A stretch of DNA of 20,550 bases from an uncultured Campylobacter sp. (GTDB lineage Bacteria; Campylobacterota; Campylobacteria; Campylobacterales; Campylobacteraceae), in contig CAMUNZ010000019.1 of the NCBI GenBank assembly GCA_947090385.1, positions 1 through 20,550 on the forward strand. Reading direction: 5' to 3'. Under the pieces are notes generated by a model. That model was not told where the DNA came from. It made no database searches and saw only the letters and a program-made list of their open reading frames with translations. This document shows positions 8,219 to 16,183 of this stretch, one piece after another. The position numbers and the translations under genes are program-made. Every line of letters begins with the position of its first letter. The first letter of the stretch is position 1.

Positions 8219-8782
8219 CTAAAAAGCGTCATCAATAGCTTGACAAATTATATGACCAAATAAAATATGCATTTCTTGAATTCTTGGAGTGTTATCGCTT
8301 GGTACAATCAAGTTTAAATCACAAATTTCACTCATTTTACCGCCATTTTTTCCACTAAATCCTAAAACAAAAATTCCTTTTTCTTTTGCAACTTTTATAA
8401 CATCTATGACATTTTCGCTATTTCCGCTAGTTGAAATAGCAATCAACAAATCGCCTTTATTTCCAATTCCACTAAGTTGTCTAGAAAAAACAAACTTATA
8501 TCCATAATCATTTCCTATCGCCGTAAGAGCCGAAGTATCCGTAGTTAGGGCAATTCCTGGAAGTGAATTTCTTTGTGTTTTGTATCGACCTGTAAGTTCG
8601 GCAGCGATATGCTGTGCATCTGCCGCACTTCCCCCATTTCCACAAAGTAAAATTTTCCCGCCATTTTTTAAAGTTTTTACAGCCAATTCGCACGCTTTTT
8701 TTATATCATCAGCCAAATTTTCTTTAACTTTTACGACTGTTTCAAGGTGCAAACTTAACTCTTTATTTATCATCTCTTGCAT
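8219..8782 (-). CDS. gmhA: Phosphoheptose isomerase GmhA
   Basis: GmhA converts sedoheptulose 7-phosphate to D-glycero-D-manno-heptose 7-phosphate, the first step of ADP-heptose synthesis for the LPS/LOS inner core. The 187-residue SIS-domain protein carries LLCGNGGSAADAQHIAAEL near residues 45-63 and the second phosphate-binding STSGNS near 118-123, with RIQEMHILFGH near the C-terminus. It overlaps the end of hldE by 20 bases; the ATG at 8782 has AAGGAT just upstream inside hldE, so this start is preferred over Met4. It is the last gene of the five-gene operon and ends 13 bases from tRNA-Ser, which is on the opposite strand. Confidence 0.96.
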   Translation of the reverse strand: MQEMINKELSLHLETVVKVKENLADDIKKACELAVKTLKNGGKILLCGNGGSAADAQHIAAELTGRYKTQRNSLPGIALTTDTSALTAIGNDYGYKFVFSRQLSGIGNKGDLLIAISTSGNSENVIDVIKVAKEKGIFVLGFSGKNGGKMSEICDLNLIVPSDNTPRIQEMHILFGHIICQAIDDAF

Positions 8783-10175
8783 TTTTTATCCTTTTTATAA
8801 TATTTGTAGTGCTAAAACCTTTTTGAAAATCTATAAGCACAACTTCTTTTGCAATATCGCTTCCAACAACCTCTTTACCATTATAATCTCCACCTTTTAC
8901 CAAAATTTCTGGCTTAATTTTTTTGATCAAATTTAATGGAGTATCTTCATCAAAAATCACAACAAAATCAACGCTACAAAGAGCGCTTAAAACAACAGCT
9001 CTTGAAAATTCCGAATTTATGGGGCGATTTTGTCCTTTTAATCTAGCTACAGATTTATCAGAATTTAAGCCGACAATAAGAAAATCGCCGAGTTTTTTTG
9101 CCTTATCAAGATATTTAACATGTCCTAAATGCAAAATATCAAAACAACCATTCGTAAAAATAACTTTTTGTTTTGTATTTTGTAAAATTTTGCAAATTTC
9201 ATCTACGGTTTTTATTTTATCTTCGATATTTCCGCTATTTGTAACCTTTTCATAATCTTCAATCTCTTGTAAAGTTGCTGTCGCACTTCCGACTTTTGCC
9301 ACGACAACAGCGGCGGCTTTGTTTGCTAAATCAACTGCTTCTTTTATGTTTAATCCGCAAGATAAAGCATAACCTAAAGTCGCTAAAACAGTATCTCCAG
9401 CGCCAGTTACATCAAAAACTTCTTTTGCAATCGCAGGAACAATTTGCAAATTTTCATCATATAAAGCGATACCTTTTTCAGATAAAGTTATAATCGAATA
9501 TTTTAAATCGTAATTATCTTTTAAATTTAAAATCGCTTTTTTCAATGAAATTTCATCATTTATATCGATATTTGTAGCTAAAGTAGCCTCTTTTTTATTC
9601 GGTGTAAGAAGTGTTGCACCGCGGTATTTTAAATAATCATTTCCTTTTGGATCAATTAATATAAATTTATTAAATTTATTTGAAATTTCTATGATTTTTT
9701 GACATAAATTTTTCGTTAAAACGCCTTTTGCATAATCGCTTAACAAAATCGCATCGAAATTTTGAATACATTTTTGCAAATTATCTAAAATCAAATTTTG
9801 ACTATCTTCACAAATATCTTCTTTACTTTCTTTATCAAATCTTATAACTTGCTGATGAACTGCCATCAAGCGGCATTTTTGCGCACTTTTTCTATTTTTT
9901 TCTTTGATTAATTTAGCTTTTACTTGCATATTTTCAAGCATTTTTAAAATTTCATCGCCGATAAAATCATCGCCAACAACGCTAAAAACTTCTACATTTG
10001 CGCCAAGTGCTTTTAAATTTGCTATTACATTTCCAGCACCACCTAAACGTTTATTTTCTTTTTTTATATCGACAACTTGCACCGGTGCTTCAGGTGAAAT
10101 TCGATCACAATCTCCCCACAAATAATGATCCACCATCAAATCACCAATAACTAAAATATTTGGCGTTTTATCCAT
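8763..10175 (-). CDS. hldE: Bifunctional heptose 7-phosphate kinase / heptose 1-phosphate adenylyltransferase HldE
   Basis: HldE catalyses two steps of ADP-heptose synthesis: phosphorylation of heptose 7-phosphate at C1, and, after GmhB acts, transfer of AMP to heptose 1-phosphate. The 470-residue protein has an N-terminal PfkB/ribokinase-type kinase (about 1-320; GGAGNVIANL near 41 and the catalytic DVTGAGDTV near 258) and a C-terminal cytidylyltransferase-like domain from about 335 (TNGCFDILHLGH near 340-352, with HxGH). Both domains look complete. It overlaps hldD by 8 bases and gmhA by 20. No strong ribosome binding site precedes its ATG, which fits translational coupling to hldD. Confidence 0.97.
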   Translation of the reverse strand: MDKTPNILVIGDLMVDHYLWGDCDRISPEAPVQVVDIKKENKRLGGAGNVIANLKALGANVEVFSVVGDDFIGDEILKMLENMQVKAKLIKEKNRKSAQKCRLMAVHQQVIRFDKESKEDICEDSQNLILDNLQKCIQNFDAILLSDYAKGVLTKNLCQKIIEISNKFNKFILIDPKGNDYLKYRGATLLTPNKKEATLATNIDINDEISLKKAILNLKDNYDLKYSIITLSEKGIALYDENLQIVPAIAKEVFDVTGAGDTVLATLGYALSCGLNIKEAVDLANKAAAVVVAKVGSATATLQEIEDYEKVTNSGNIEDKIKTVDEICKILQNTKQKVIFTNGCFDILHLGHVKYLDKAKKLGDFLIVGLNSDKSVARLKGQNRPINSEFSRAVVLSALCSVDFVVIFDEDTPLNLIKKIKPEILVKGGDYNGKEVVGSDIAKEVVLIDFQKGFSTTNIIKRIKNARDDK

Positions 10176-11145
10176 TTAATTCACTTTCATAAATTCTTTT
10201 AATCTCTAAAAGATAATCTTTTATCCCATCTTCAAGGCTAAATTTCGGTCCATATCCTAAATCATGGCAAGTTTTAGAAATATCTGCTTGCGTGTGAAAT
10301 TGATACTGTTTAATAAATGGATTTTTTATATATTCGCATTTATAATTTGTATTTAATTCATTTTGCAAAATATCTACAATCTCTTGAAAACTTCTAGGAA
10401 TTCCAGTCGCGACATTATAAATTCCACTTTTGCAAGAATTAAGTGCCAAAAGATTCGCTTGCAAAACATCTTTTATATATACAAAATCTCGTTTAATTTT
10501 ATCGCTATTTTCAAATAATTTTGGATTTTTTCCACTTAAAATTTGCAAACCAAATTGCAAAATCATAGAAGCAGTTTTATCTTTAAAAAACTCATTTTTT
10601 CCATAAACGTTAAAATATCTAAAGCCAATTATATGGAGTTTATCAAAGTTTTTAACAGCGAGTTTATCCATCATAAATTTCGAAAAACCGTAAATATTTG
10701 CTGGTTTTTCATTTTCAAAAACTTTTTGCGGACTTTTTGCATTTCCATAAGTCGCAGCTGAGCTTGCATAAATCAAACTTGCCGATAAATCTTTTGCGAC
10801 TTCTATCAAATTAAAAAAACTATTTAAATTAGTTTTTATCATCAAATCTTGATTTTGCACAGTTGTATCAGAAATCGCAGCCTCGTGAAAAATAGCATCT
10901 GGATAAAATTTTTTTATAACTTTTATAGTTTTTTCTTCATTTATATCGCCAGCGTAAATTTCGCCATTGAAATTTAACAAATTTTTATAATGACCAAAAC
11001 TTTTCAAATTCGAATTTTCAAATCTCTCGCCATTTCTAAAACAATCAACAACCAAAATTTTATAATCTTTTTCTTCTAAAAATTGAGCCAAATTTGAACC
11101 TATAAATCCAGCCCCGCCTGTTATAACAACTCTTTTTTTACTCAT
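10168..11145 (-). CDS. hldD: ADP-L-glycero-D-manno-heptose 6-epimerase HldD
   Basis: HldD inverts C6 of ADP-D-glycero-D-manno-heptose to give the L,D form used by heptosyltransferases. The 325-residue extended short-chain dehydrogenase has the NAD(P)-binding GGAGFIGSN at residues 10-18, a YASSAATYG serine block, and the YGFSK catalytic Tyr/Lys pair near 151-155, followed by FRYFNVYG. TAAAGGAA precedes the ATG. It overlaps gmhB by four bases (ATGA) and hldE by eight. Identification as HldD rather than another sugar epimerase is supported by the flanking heptose genes. Confidence 0.95.
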   Translation of the reverse strand: MSKKRVVITGGAGFIGSNLAQFLEEKDYKILVVDCFRNGERFENSNLKSFGHYKNLLNFNGEIYAGDINEEKTIKVIKKFYPDAIFHEAAISDTTVQNQDLMIKTNLNSFFNLIEVAKDLSASLIYASSAATYGNAKSPQKVFENEKPANIYGFSKFMMDKLAVKNFDKLHIIGFRYFNVYGKNEFFKDKTASMILQFGLQILSGKNPKLFENSDKIKRDFVYIKDVLQANLLALNSCKSGIYNVATGIPRSFQEIVDILQNELNTNYKCEYIKNPFIKQYQFHTQADISKTCHDLGYGPKFSLEDGIKDYLLEIKRIYESELNG

Positions 11146-11687
11146 TTTATTTCCTTTAAAATATCCATCAATTTTTTTACAATTTTTAATTTAAAATTTC
11201 TAGCAGAAATTTTATTTAAAATTTCAATATTGATTTTTAAATTTTGCCCAGAAAGCAAAAACAAATTTTTAATATTTACATTTATTCCAGATTTTATATC
11301 GCTCATTTTATCGCCAATCAAAACAGAATTTTCTAAATTTATGTTAAATTCTTTAAATGCTTTTAAAATCATTCCAGCTTTTGGTTTTCTGCATTCGCAA
11401 TTTTCATCCGGAGAATGCGGACAAAAATAAACTTTTTTTATAAAAATTCCATGTTTTTTAAACTCATTTAACATAAAATTATTTAAAATTTCAAAATCCT
11501 TCAAAGAGTAAAAATTTCGCCCTATTCCAGATTGATTTGTAATGACAAAAATTTCATAATCTAAAAGCGAAATTTCTTTCAAAAAATCAAAAATTTCCGC
11601 ACGAAATTTAAAATCTTCGATCCTAAAAACATAGCCAAAATCTTCATTTATAACACCATCTCTATCTAAAAAAACAGCTTTTTTCAT
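11142..11687 (-). CDS. gmhB: D-glycero-beta-D-manno-heptose 1,7-bisphosphate 7-phosphatase GmhB
   Basis: GmhB removes the 7-phosphate from heptose 1,7-bisphosphate between the two HldE reactions. The 181-residue HAD-family protein shows FLDRDGVIN (nucleophile Asp8, acid/base Asp10), TNQSGIGR, the GmhB zinc-binding loop CPHSPDENCECRKPKAG, and GDKMSD near the C-terminal catalytic acid. The ATG at 11687 is preferred: it overlaps the upstream TGA by one base (TGATG). A GTG one codon earlier is also in frame. The gene overlaps hldD by four bases. The Cys-rich loop separates it from histidinol-phosphatase relatives in function but not in fold. Confidence 0.94.
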   Translation of the reverse strand: MKKAVFLDRDGVINEDFGYVFRIEDFKFRAEIFDFLKEISLLDYEIFVITNQSGIGRNFYSLKDFEILNNFMLNEFKKHGIFIKKVYFCPHSPDENCECRKPKAGMILKAFKEFNINLENSVLIGDKMSDIKSGINVNIKNLFLLSGQNLKINIEILNKISARNFKLKIVKKLMDILKEIK

Positions 11688-12487
11688 CACTTTAAAACCT
11701 GATTAATTTCATTTATAAATTGCAGAGGATTAACTTGCACACCATTTATAATAATTCCAAAATGCAAATGAGGCCCGCTAACTCTGCCACTTTGACCACT
11801 TTTTGCAATAACTTGACCATTTTCTACAAAATCGCCCACTTTAACCAAAATTTCGCTTAGATGATAATATTGAGAAAAAATTCCAAATCCGTGATCTATT
11901 ATCACGCTTCCTCCAGCGATATAGCGATCTTTTGCAAGTTTTACAACTCCGCTATTTGTAGCTAAAATTTTGGTGCCAATTTTTGCACGAAAATCACTTC
12001 CAGAATGAAAACTCTTTAAAGCACCGTTGAAAGTTCTAGCATTACCAAATTCCGACGTAATAACAGAATTTAATGGTTTTATAAATTTTTTATCAAAATA
12101 AATTCCATCAATTTTTTTGTTGTAAATTTTATTTGCCTCTTTGAATTCGTTTTGTATCCTGATTTGCGCCTCTTTTGATGGATAAACTTTCTTTTTATTA
12201 ACCTGAATCTCTTCTTTTTTATAATTTTTTTCGATTATTTTATATATTTTTTTTGTATTTCCATTTTGCAAAATTATAGAATTTCGCAAACTTTTATAAG
12301 GAGCGACCAAAATAGTAAATACATTATTTTTATTTTTTGGGCTTTCTATCCAAGAAATATTTTTTGAGTTTATGCGTAAATCTTGCGCTTGTTCGATAGG
12401 AATTTGAAAAACTTTTACTTCACCATTAAAAATTTCACTAGCAAAAATCTGAGTAAAAAAAATAATGCAAAAAATAAAGAATTTCAT
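11687..12487 (-). CDS. M23 family peptidoglycan endopeptidase, periplasmic
   Basis: A 266-residue predicted secreted metallopeptidase. It has a signal peptide (MKFF, hydrophobic core, cleavage probably after FAS), a beta-rich N-terminal domain (to about 110), a Lys-rich helical linker, and a C-terminal LytM domain with FHSGSDF (zinc His and Asp near 160) and GPHLHFG (near 240), so the catalytic site looks intact. The ATG at 12487 is chosen because AGGAG sits six bases upstream; the ATG at 12493 abuts that site with no spacing. Related epsilonproteobacterial enzymes trim peptide crosslinks and influence cell shape, but I cannot say which this matches. It is the first gene of the heptose operon and overlaps gmhB. 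Confidence 0.9.
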   Translation of the reverse strand: MKFFIFCIIFFTQIFASEIFNGEVKVFQIPIEQAQDLRINSKNISWIESPKNKNNVFTILVAPYKSLRNSIILQNGNTKKIYKIIEKNYKKEEIQVNKKKVYPSKEAQIRIQNEFKEANKIYNKKIDGIYFDKKFIKPLNSVITSEFGNARTFNGALKSFHSGSDFRAKIGTKILATNSGVVKLAKDRYIAGGSVIIDHGFGIFSQYYHLSEILVKVGDFVENGQVIAKSGQSGRVSGPHLHFGIIINGVQVNPLQFINEINQVLK

Positions 12488-12547
12488 AAACATCTCCTAA
12501 ATTTTTATAAAATTTTAGTTAAATACAATTTCAATTAAGAAAACAAT

Positions 12548-12556
12548 TGCTATAAT
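12548..12556 (+). promoter_or_regulatory. Extended -10 promoter of the SYLF-protein gene
   Basis: TGCTATAAT is a perfect extended -10 (TGnTATAAT). Transcription would start near 12563, leaving a leader of about 24 bases containing GAGGA (12576-12580). The M23/heptose operon starts on the other strand within the same 99-base gap. Confidence 0.6.
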
Positions 12557-12586
12557 ACCGCAAATTAGTTTTTATGAGGATTAAAA

Positions 12587-13318
12587 ATGAAAAAAATCTT
12601 GACTTTTATAAGTTTGATTTCACTTACTTTGGGTTTAGTTTCTGCCGATATAGTTCAAAATCAAAAAGTTTATGCTGCTGCAAATATTATAAAAGCTTTT
12701 GCTTGCGACAACAATAGATCTGTGAATTATCATTATGTAAAAGAGGCGAAGGCTGTGGCTATAATACCAAATTCTGTAAGATTTGGCGCTGTAGCTTCAT
12801 TAAATTCTGGCGACGGAATTTTTGTAATGAAAGATTTTGATGGAAAATGGTCTTCACCTGCTTTTATCAAATATCGAGGAATTGGCATTGGAGTTCAAGC
12901 TGGTTTGGAAAGTGGTGATTTAGTTTTGATATTTCAAACTTCCAAATCTTTCATGAATTTATTTAATGGTATGGATACTCTTGAGTTTAATGCTGGGATT
13001 ACACCTGTTAAAGGTGGAACTGTCGGTTTTGTAACAGATTTACCGGAAGTTTCAGCTTGGATAGTAAAAAATGGACCTACATCAGGAGTTTATTTTGGAG
13101 CAACTATTGATATTAATAAACTTTCTATAGATCAAGCTTCTACAAATGATTACTATGAAAAACTTATTGATATACAAGATATTTTAAATAATTCGCTAAA
13201 AGATAGCAAATACACAAAAATGTTAAAAGATACTATGGATAAATATTTTGGTAATTATCAATATTATTGTGATTGTGCATCTTGTGCTTGTAACGCTAGC
13301 CCAACTTACAAAAAATAA
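12587..13318 (+). CDS. Secreted SYLF-domain (Ysc84-like) lipid-binding protein with Cys-rich tail
   Basis: A 243-residue protein with a signal peptide (MKKILTFISL..., cleavage likely after residue 20, VSA/D) followed by a SYLF/DUF500 domain over about 25-190: AVAIIPNSVRFG, GDGIFVMKD, WSSPAFIKYRGIGIGVQAG and DLVLIFQT are typical. SYLF proteins bind phosphoinositides in eukaryotes; the bacterial periplasmic forms are poorly understood. Unusual is a C-terminal CxCxxCxC cluster (Cys228, 230, 233, 235) after a helical stretch, which could bind a metal or form disulfides. GAGGA precedes the ATG and a strong promoter lies just upstream. It is a single-gene unit, with a hairpin after it. Confidence 0.86.
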   Translation: MKKILTFISLISLTLGLVSADIVQNQKVYAAANIIKAFACDNNRSVNYHYVKEAKAVAIIPNSVRFGAVASLNSGDGIFVMKDFDGKWSSPAFIKYRGIGIGVQAGLESGDLVLIFQTSKSFMNLFNGMDTLEFNAGITPVKGGTVGFVTDLPEVSAWIVKNGPTSGVYFGATIDINKLSIDQASTNDYYEKLIDIQDILNNSLKDSKYTKMLKDTMDKYFGNYQYYCDCASCACNASPTYKK

Positions 13319-13330
13319 ATATTTTAGCAA

Positions 13331-13359
13331 TTGAAATGCCGTTTAATTTGGCATTTCAA
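13331..13359. terminator. Bidirectional terminator between the SYLF gene and helicase gene
   Basis: TTGAAATGCC (13331-13340) and GGCATTTCAA (13350-13359) form a perfect ten-base-pair stem with a nine-base loop, 12 bases after the SYLF-gene stop. The convergent helicase gene ends at 13356, so its stop codon lies inside the stem. T-runs are weak on both sides. Confidence 0.62.
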
Positions 13360-14639
13360 AATTTTATAATCTTTATACTTTTATAAAAATCATTTACTCT
13401 ATCATCCGTTCTTATAGAATTTGAAATATAACTTTGCAAATCTTCTTTTCTGTTATATAAAATTTTTAAATTTTGCGGGTTTATGCCCCTTGAAATTGCT
13501 ACATAAAATTGACCTTTTGCAAAAATATGATTTAAATCACATACTAAATTTTCTATTCCCATTCCTTGCGATTTATGAATTGTTATAGCATAACTAAGAC
13601 GAAATGGAAACTGAAAAAAACTGGCTAAAATTTTCTGTTTTACACCATCTTCGGTTAAGATATTTTCCGTGCAATTGTAACTATTTAAACTAACTTTAAT
13701 CAAACTATCATCATTTTTTCTAACGATAACATCTTCATCATCAAATCCGATTATAACGCCTTGTTCACCATTATAAAAATATCCATTTTTGTTTATAGTA
13801 AATATAATTTTTGCCCCGATTTTGAAAAATAACTTTTCAGGAACATTTAAATTTTTATACCATTTGTAAAATTTATCTTCGCTCAATTTTTCATCATAAA
13901 TTTCTTTTACACCTTCAAAAACATAAAGTTTAGAATTTATTTGACTTAGTTTTTGCAAATTCAATTTATCTGCTTCATAATTTCTACCAAAAAGTGTAGT
14001 CGCATCTTGTGAAAATTGATTATTTTTTAATTTTTCTAAATACAAAATTTCTTTTTTTGTTACATTTCCAAGACGAATTTTTGACAAAATTTCACAAAAT
14101 TCTAAGTCGTTTTGTCTTTTTGATTTTGTAAGTTCTACACATACAAAATTTAATTGCTCCCAAGCGTAAGAATCAAAAGCATATTTTAATTTAAATAGCA
14201 AATTGCCGTCATCATTTGTAATTGGTGCCAATTGATAAAAATCTCCAACGACGATAATTTTACCACAAAACTCAGAATTTATAAGCCTAAAATATATAAG
14301 TTCCATAACTTCCACAGCTACCATAGAAATTTCATCAATCACGATCAAATCAACATTTTTTAGAATTTGCTTTAACTCTTCTTTTTTCTTTCTTTGTTTG
14401 ATATCTAATATCGCCAAATCTTCATGATTTTTACAAATTCCTATGCGAAAAAAGCTATGCAATGTAACGCCCCCTATGCCAACTGCGCTTATACCAGTAC
14501 TTCCAAGACTAATTATATTTTTATTTTTATCTTTATAATATTTAATTATTTGTTTTGTCAAAAAACTTTTCCCAACGCCAGCCCCACCGGTTATAAATAA
14601 ATTATTATTTTCCAATAATTTTAAAATTTCATTTAGCAA
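13356..14639 (-). CDS. PIF1/RecD-like superfamily 1B DNA helicase
   Basis: A 427-residue ATPase with SF1B helicase motifs in order: Walker A GGAGVGKS at residues 18-25, GSTGISA with TLHSFF (motif Ia), Walker B IDEISM near 98-103, GDFYQLAP (motif III) near 130, then near the C-terminus ITIHKSQGMGIE (motif V) and YVAISRG (motif VI). This order and the GIGxxTLHSFF block are typical of bacterial PIF1-like proteins. Such enzymes unwind 5'-tailed or G-quadruplex DNA; activity here is inferred. The start is TTG at 14639 with AAGGA six bases upstream; there is no in-frame ATG near it. It stands alone, divergent from the BRCT/exonuclease pair. Confidence 0.88.
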   Translation of the reverse strand: MLNEILKLLENNNLFITGGAGVGKSFLTKQIIKYYKDKNKNIISLGSTGISAVGIGGVTLHSFFRIGICKNHEDLAILDIKQRKKKEELKQILKNVDLIVIDEISMVAVEVMELIYFRLINSEFCGKIIVVGDFYQLAPITNDDGNLLFKLKYAFDSYAWEQLNFVCVELTKSKRQNDLEFCEILSKIRLGNVTKKEILYLEKLKNNQFSQDATTLFGRNYEADKLNLQKLSQINSKLYVFEGVKEIYDEKLSEDKFYKWYKNLNVPEKLFFKIGAKIIFTINKNGYFYNGEQGVIIGFDDEDVIVRKNDDSLIKVSLNSYNCTENILTEDGVKQKILASFFQFPFRLSYAITIHKSQGMGIENLVCDLNHIFAKGQFYVAISRGINPQNLKILYNRKEDLQSYISNSIRTDDRVNDFYKSIKIIKF

Positions 14640-14707
14640 ATTTTTTCCTTAAAATATTTTTATAATTATACAAAAATCTCAGATAAAACAAAGATTTAAA
14701 AAAAATA

Positions 14708-14716
14708 TGCTAAAAT
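14708..14716 (+). promoter_or_regulatory. Extended -10 promoter for the BRCT/exonuclease operon
   Basis: TGCTAAAAT fits the extended -10 pattern seen elsewhere in the window (111 and 12548). A start near 14723 leaves about 20 bases of leader with GGAG at 14732-14735. An ATG at 14707 would overlap this promoter, which argues for the ATG at 14743 as the true start. Confidence 0.5.
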
Positions 14717-14742
14717 CACCGAAAATTTTACGGAGAAAAAAT

Positions 14743-14907
14743 ATGGAAGTAAATTTTGGTAATGTAGAAGATAAGGTAAATGAATTTCTTACTATTTGCA
14801 AAGCAATGAGTTGTAGCAAAGACTTAAGTGTAAATCAAATGTATTTTTTGCAACATTGGATAGAAGAACACGAAGCAATTTTAAGTATAAAAGAAATTGC
14901 TAAATGA
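14743..14907 (+). CDS. N-terminal segment of a split BRCT-domain protein
   Basis: A 54-residue frame starting at ATG 14743 (ACGGAG eight bases upstream) and ending at TGA 14905-14907. It reads as a short helical segment (NQMYFLQHWIEEHEAIL), similar in style to the TerB-like helical region that precedes the BRCT domain in some bacterial proteins, with Ile/Leu-rich helix continuing naturally into the next frame (LNELLVNIAIYN). The following frame is offset by +1. It may therefore be the start of one 192-residue protein broken by a frameshift, or a small separate protein overlapping the next gene. I cannot decide from sequence alone. Confidence 0.55.
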   Translation: MEVNFGNVEDKVNEFLTICKAMSCSKDLSVNQMYFLQHWIEEHEAILSIKEIAK

Positions 14908-15322
14908 ATTATTAGTAAATATCGCTATTTACAATACAGAAAAAGATGAATTTGTAGAAAATTTAAACGATTTTTCTACTAAAACGACAAGCAAAGAGCT
15001 AGAAACACAAATTAGATCAAACCTACTTCCGTTGGATGTGATAGAAGACAGTGTAAAAATAGAAGGATTAAATTTCTTTTTGGCTGGCGATTTTAAATAT
15101 ATAAAAGAGAGTGAAATTTCTTCTATCATATCTCAACATGGTGGAAAAATTTGTGATGAATTGACAAAAGATGTAGATTTTGTAGTTTTAGGACTTGGAA
15201 AACGAAACAGAGATATAACTCATTCTTTAAATCAAGCGCTAGAAGATATAGAAAAAATGCGTTTAGAAGATGCAAAATTTAAAGTTATATCAGAAACAAC
15301 GATAATCACAAATTTTAAATGA
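14897..15322 (+). CDS. BRCT-domain protein (main segment)
   Basis: This frame gives up to 141 residues. A helical N-terminal part is followed by a single BRCT domain over about 54-138: EGLNFFLAGDF, then SIISQHGGKI with the conserved GG, DVDFVVLGLGK, and a C-terminal sheet/helix. BRCT domains bind DNA ends or phosphopeptides, as in NAD-dependent ligase. The frame has no ATG before residue 121; the only start is a TTG at 14897 with a poor binding site, and an in-frame stop lies just upstream (14888). Translation therefore depends on this TTG overlapping the previous gene by 11 bases, or on a +1 shift at AAA-TGA (14902-14907) joining both frames. Its stop overlaps the exonuclease start (ATGA, 15319-15322). 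Confidence 0.65.
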   Translation: MLNELLVNIAIYNTEKDEFVENLNDFSTKTTSKELETQIRSNLLPLDVIEDSVKIEGLNFFLAGDFKYIKESEISSIISQHGGKICDELTKDVDFVVLGLGKRNRDITHSLNQALEDIEKMRLEDAKFKVISETTIITNFK

Positions 15323-16167
15323 TAAAAAACGGAATTTTTATTTTTGATTGCGAAACTGTGCCTGATTTTGATGCCTTAAGAGATGTTTTTGGATACGAAG
15401 GAAATGATGAAGAAGTCGCAAAACAAGCTTTTTTAACACAGAAAGAAAAAAGTGGAAGCGAATTTTTGCCAGTAAATTTTCATCAAATAGTAAAAATAAG
15501 TGCAGTTTTAGCAGATCATAATGCAAAATTTATAAAAGTTTCTTCGATAAATGGAGAAAATGAAAAAGAAATTTTGGAAAAATTCACAAAATACGTAAAT
15601 AAATCAAATCCAAAATTGGTAAGTTTTAATGGAAAAGGGTTTGATTTGCCATTGATAGCTATTAGATCTATGAAATACAATATTCCATTTGGAGGATATT
15701 ACGAAACTCAAGATAAATATAATGGAAAAAATAAATGGGAAAATTATCGAGATAGATATAGCGGAAAATTTCATTTAGATTTGCTTGATTTTATACAAGA
15801 TTTTGGCTCTATAAGAGGCTTAAATTTAGATGCACTTTGCAAAACTTTTGGAATGCCAGGTAAATACGATACTCACGGAGATCAAGTTTTAGAGCTTTTT
15901 TTAAATAAAGAATTCGACAAAATTGATGAATATTGTCAAAGTGATGTTTTAAATACATATTGGTTGTATTTAAAATTTGAATTGATAAGAGAAAACATAA
16001 ATTTTGACGATTATTATATAAATTTAGAACTTATGAAAGAAGGCGTTAAAGAAAAAAATTTAGGTTATACAAAACCATTTGTAGATTGCATAGAAAAAGA
16101 ACTAGATAGAATTTCGGATAAAATCACAAAAGAAAATTTGCCAGAAATAGATATAGGCGAAATTTAA
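15319..16167 (+). CDS. Predicted 3'-5' exonuclease, PolB exonuclease-like
   Basis: A 282-residue member of the DnaQ-like superfamily, of the type related to the proofreading domain of DNA polymerase B. Exo I is FDCETVPD (Asp10, Glu12), Exo II is SFNGKGFDLP near residue 105, and Exo III is YCQSDVLNTYWLY near 205-218, so all acidic metal-binding positions are present. The central LNLDALCKTFGMPGK block is also typical. The substrate is unknown; proofreading or repair of DNA ends is inferred. It is coupled to the BRCT gene by ATGA and followed by a hairpin at 16184. Confidence 0.88.
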   Translation: MIKNGIFIFDCETVPDFDALRDVFGYEGNDEEVAKQAFLTQKEKSGSEFLPVNFHQIVKISAVLADHNAKFIKVSSINGENEKEILEKFTKYVNKSNPKLVSFNGKGFDLPLIAIRSMKYNIPFGGYYETQDKYNGKNKWENYRDRYSGKFHLDLLDFIQDFGSIRGLNLDALCKTFGMPGKYDTHGDQVLELFLNKEFDKIDEYCQSDVLNTYWLYLKFELIRENINFDDYYINLELMKEGVKEKNLGYTKPFVDCIEKELDRISDKITKENLPEIDIGEI

Positions 16168-16183
16168 TTTTTAAAAACAAACG

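Noticed and set aside
8289..8936. Open frames opposite gmhA and hldE
   Set aside because: They are opposite-strand shadows of well-conserved genes, without binding sites or recognisable domains.
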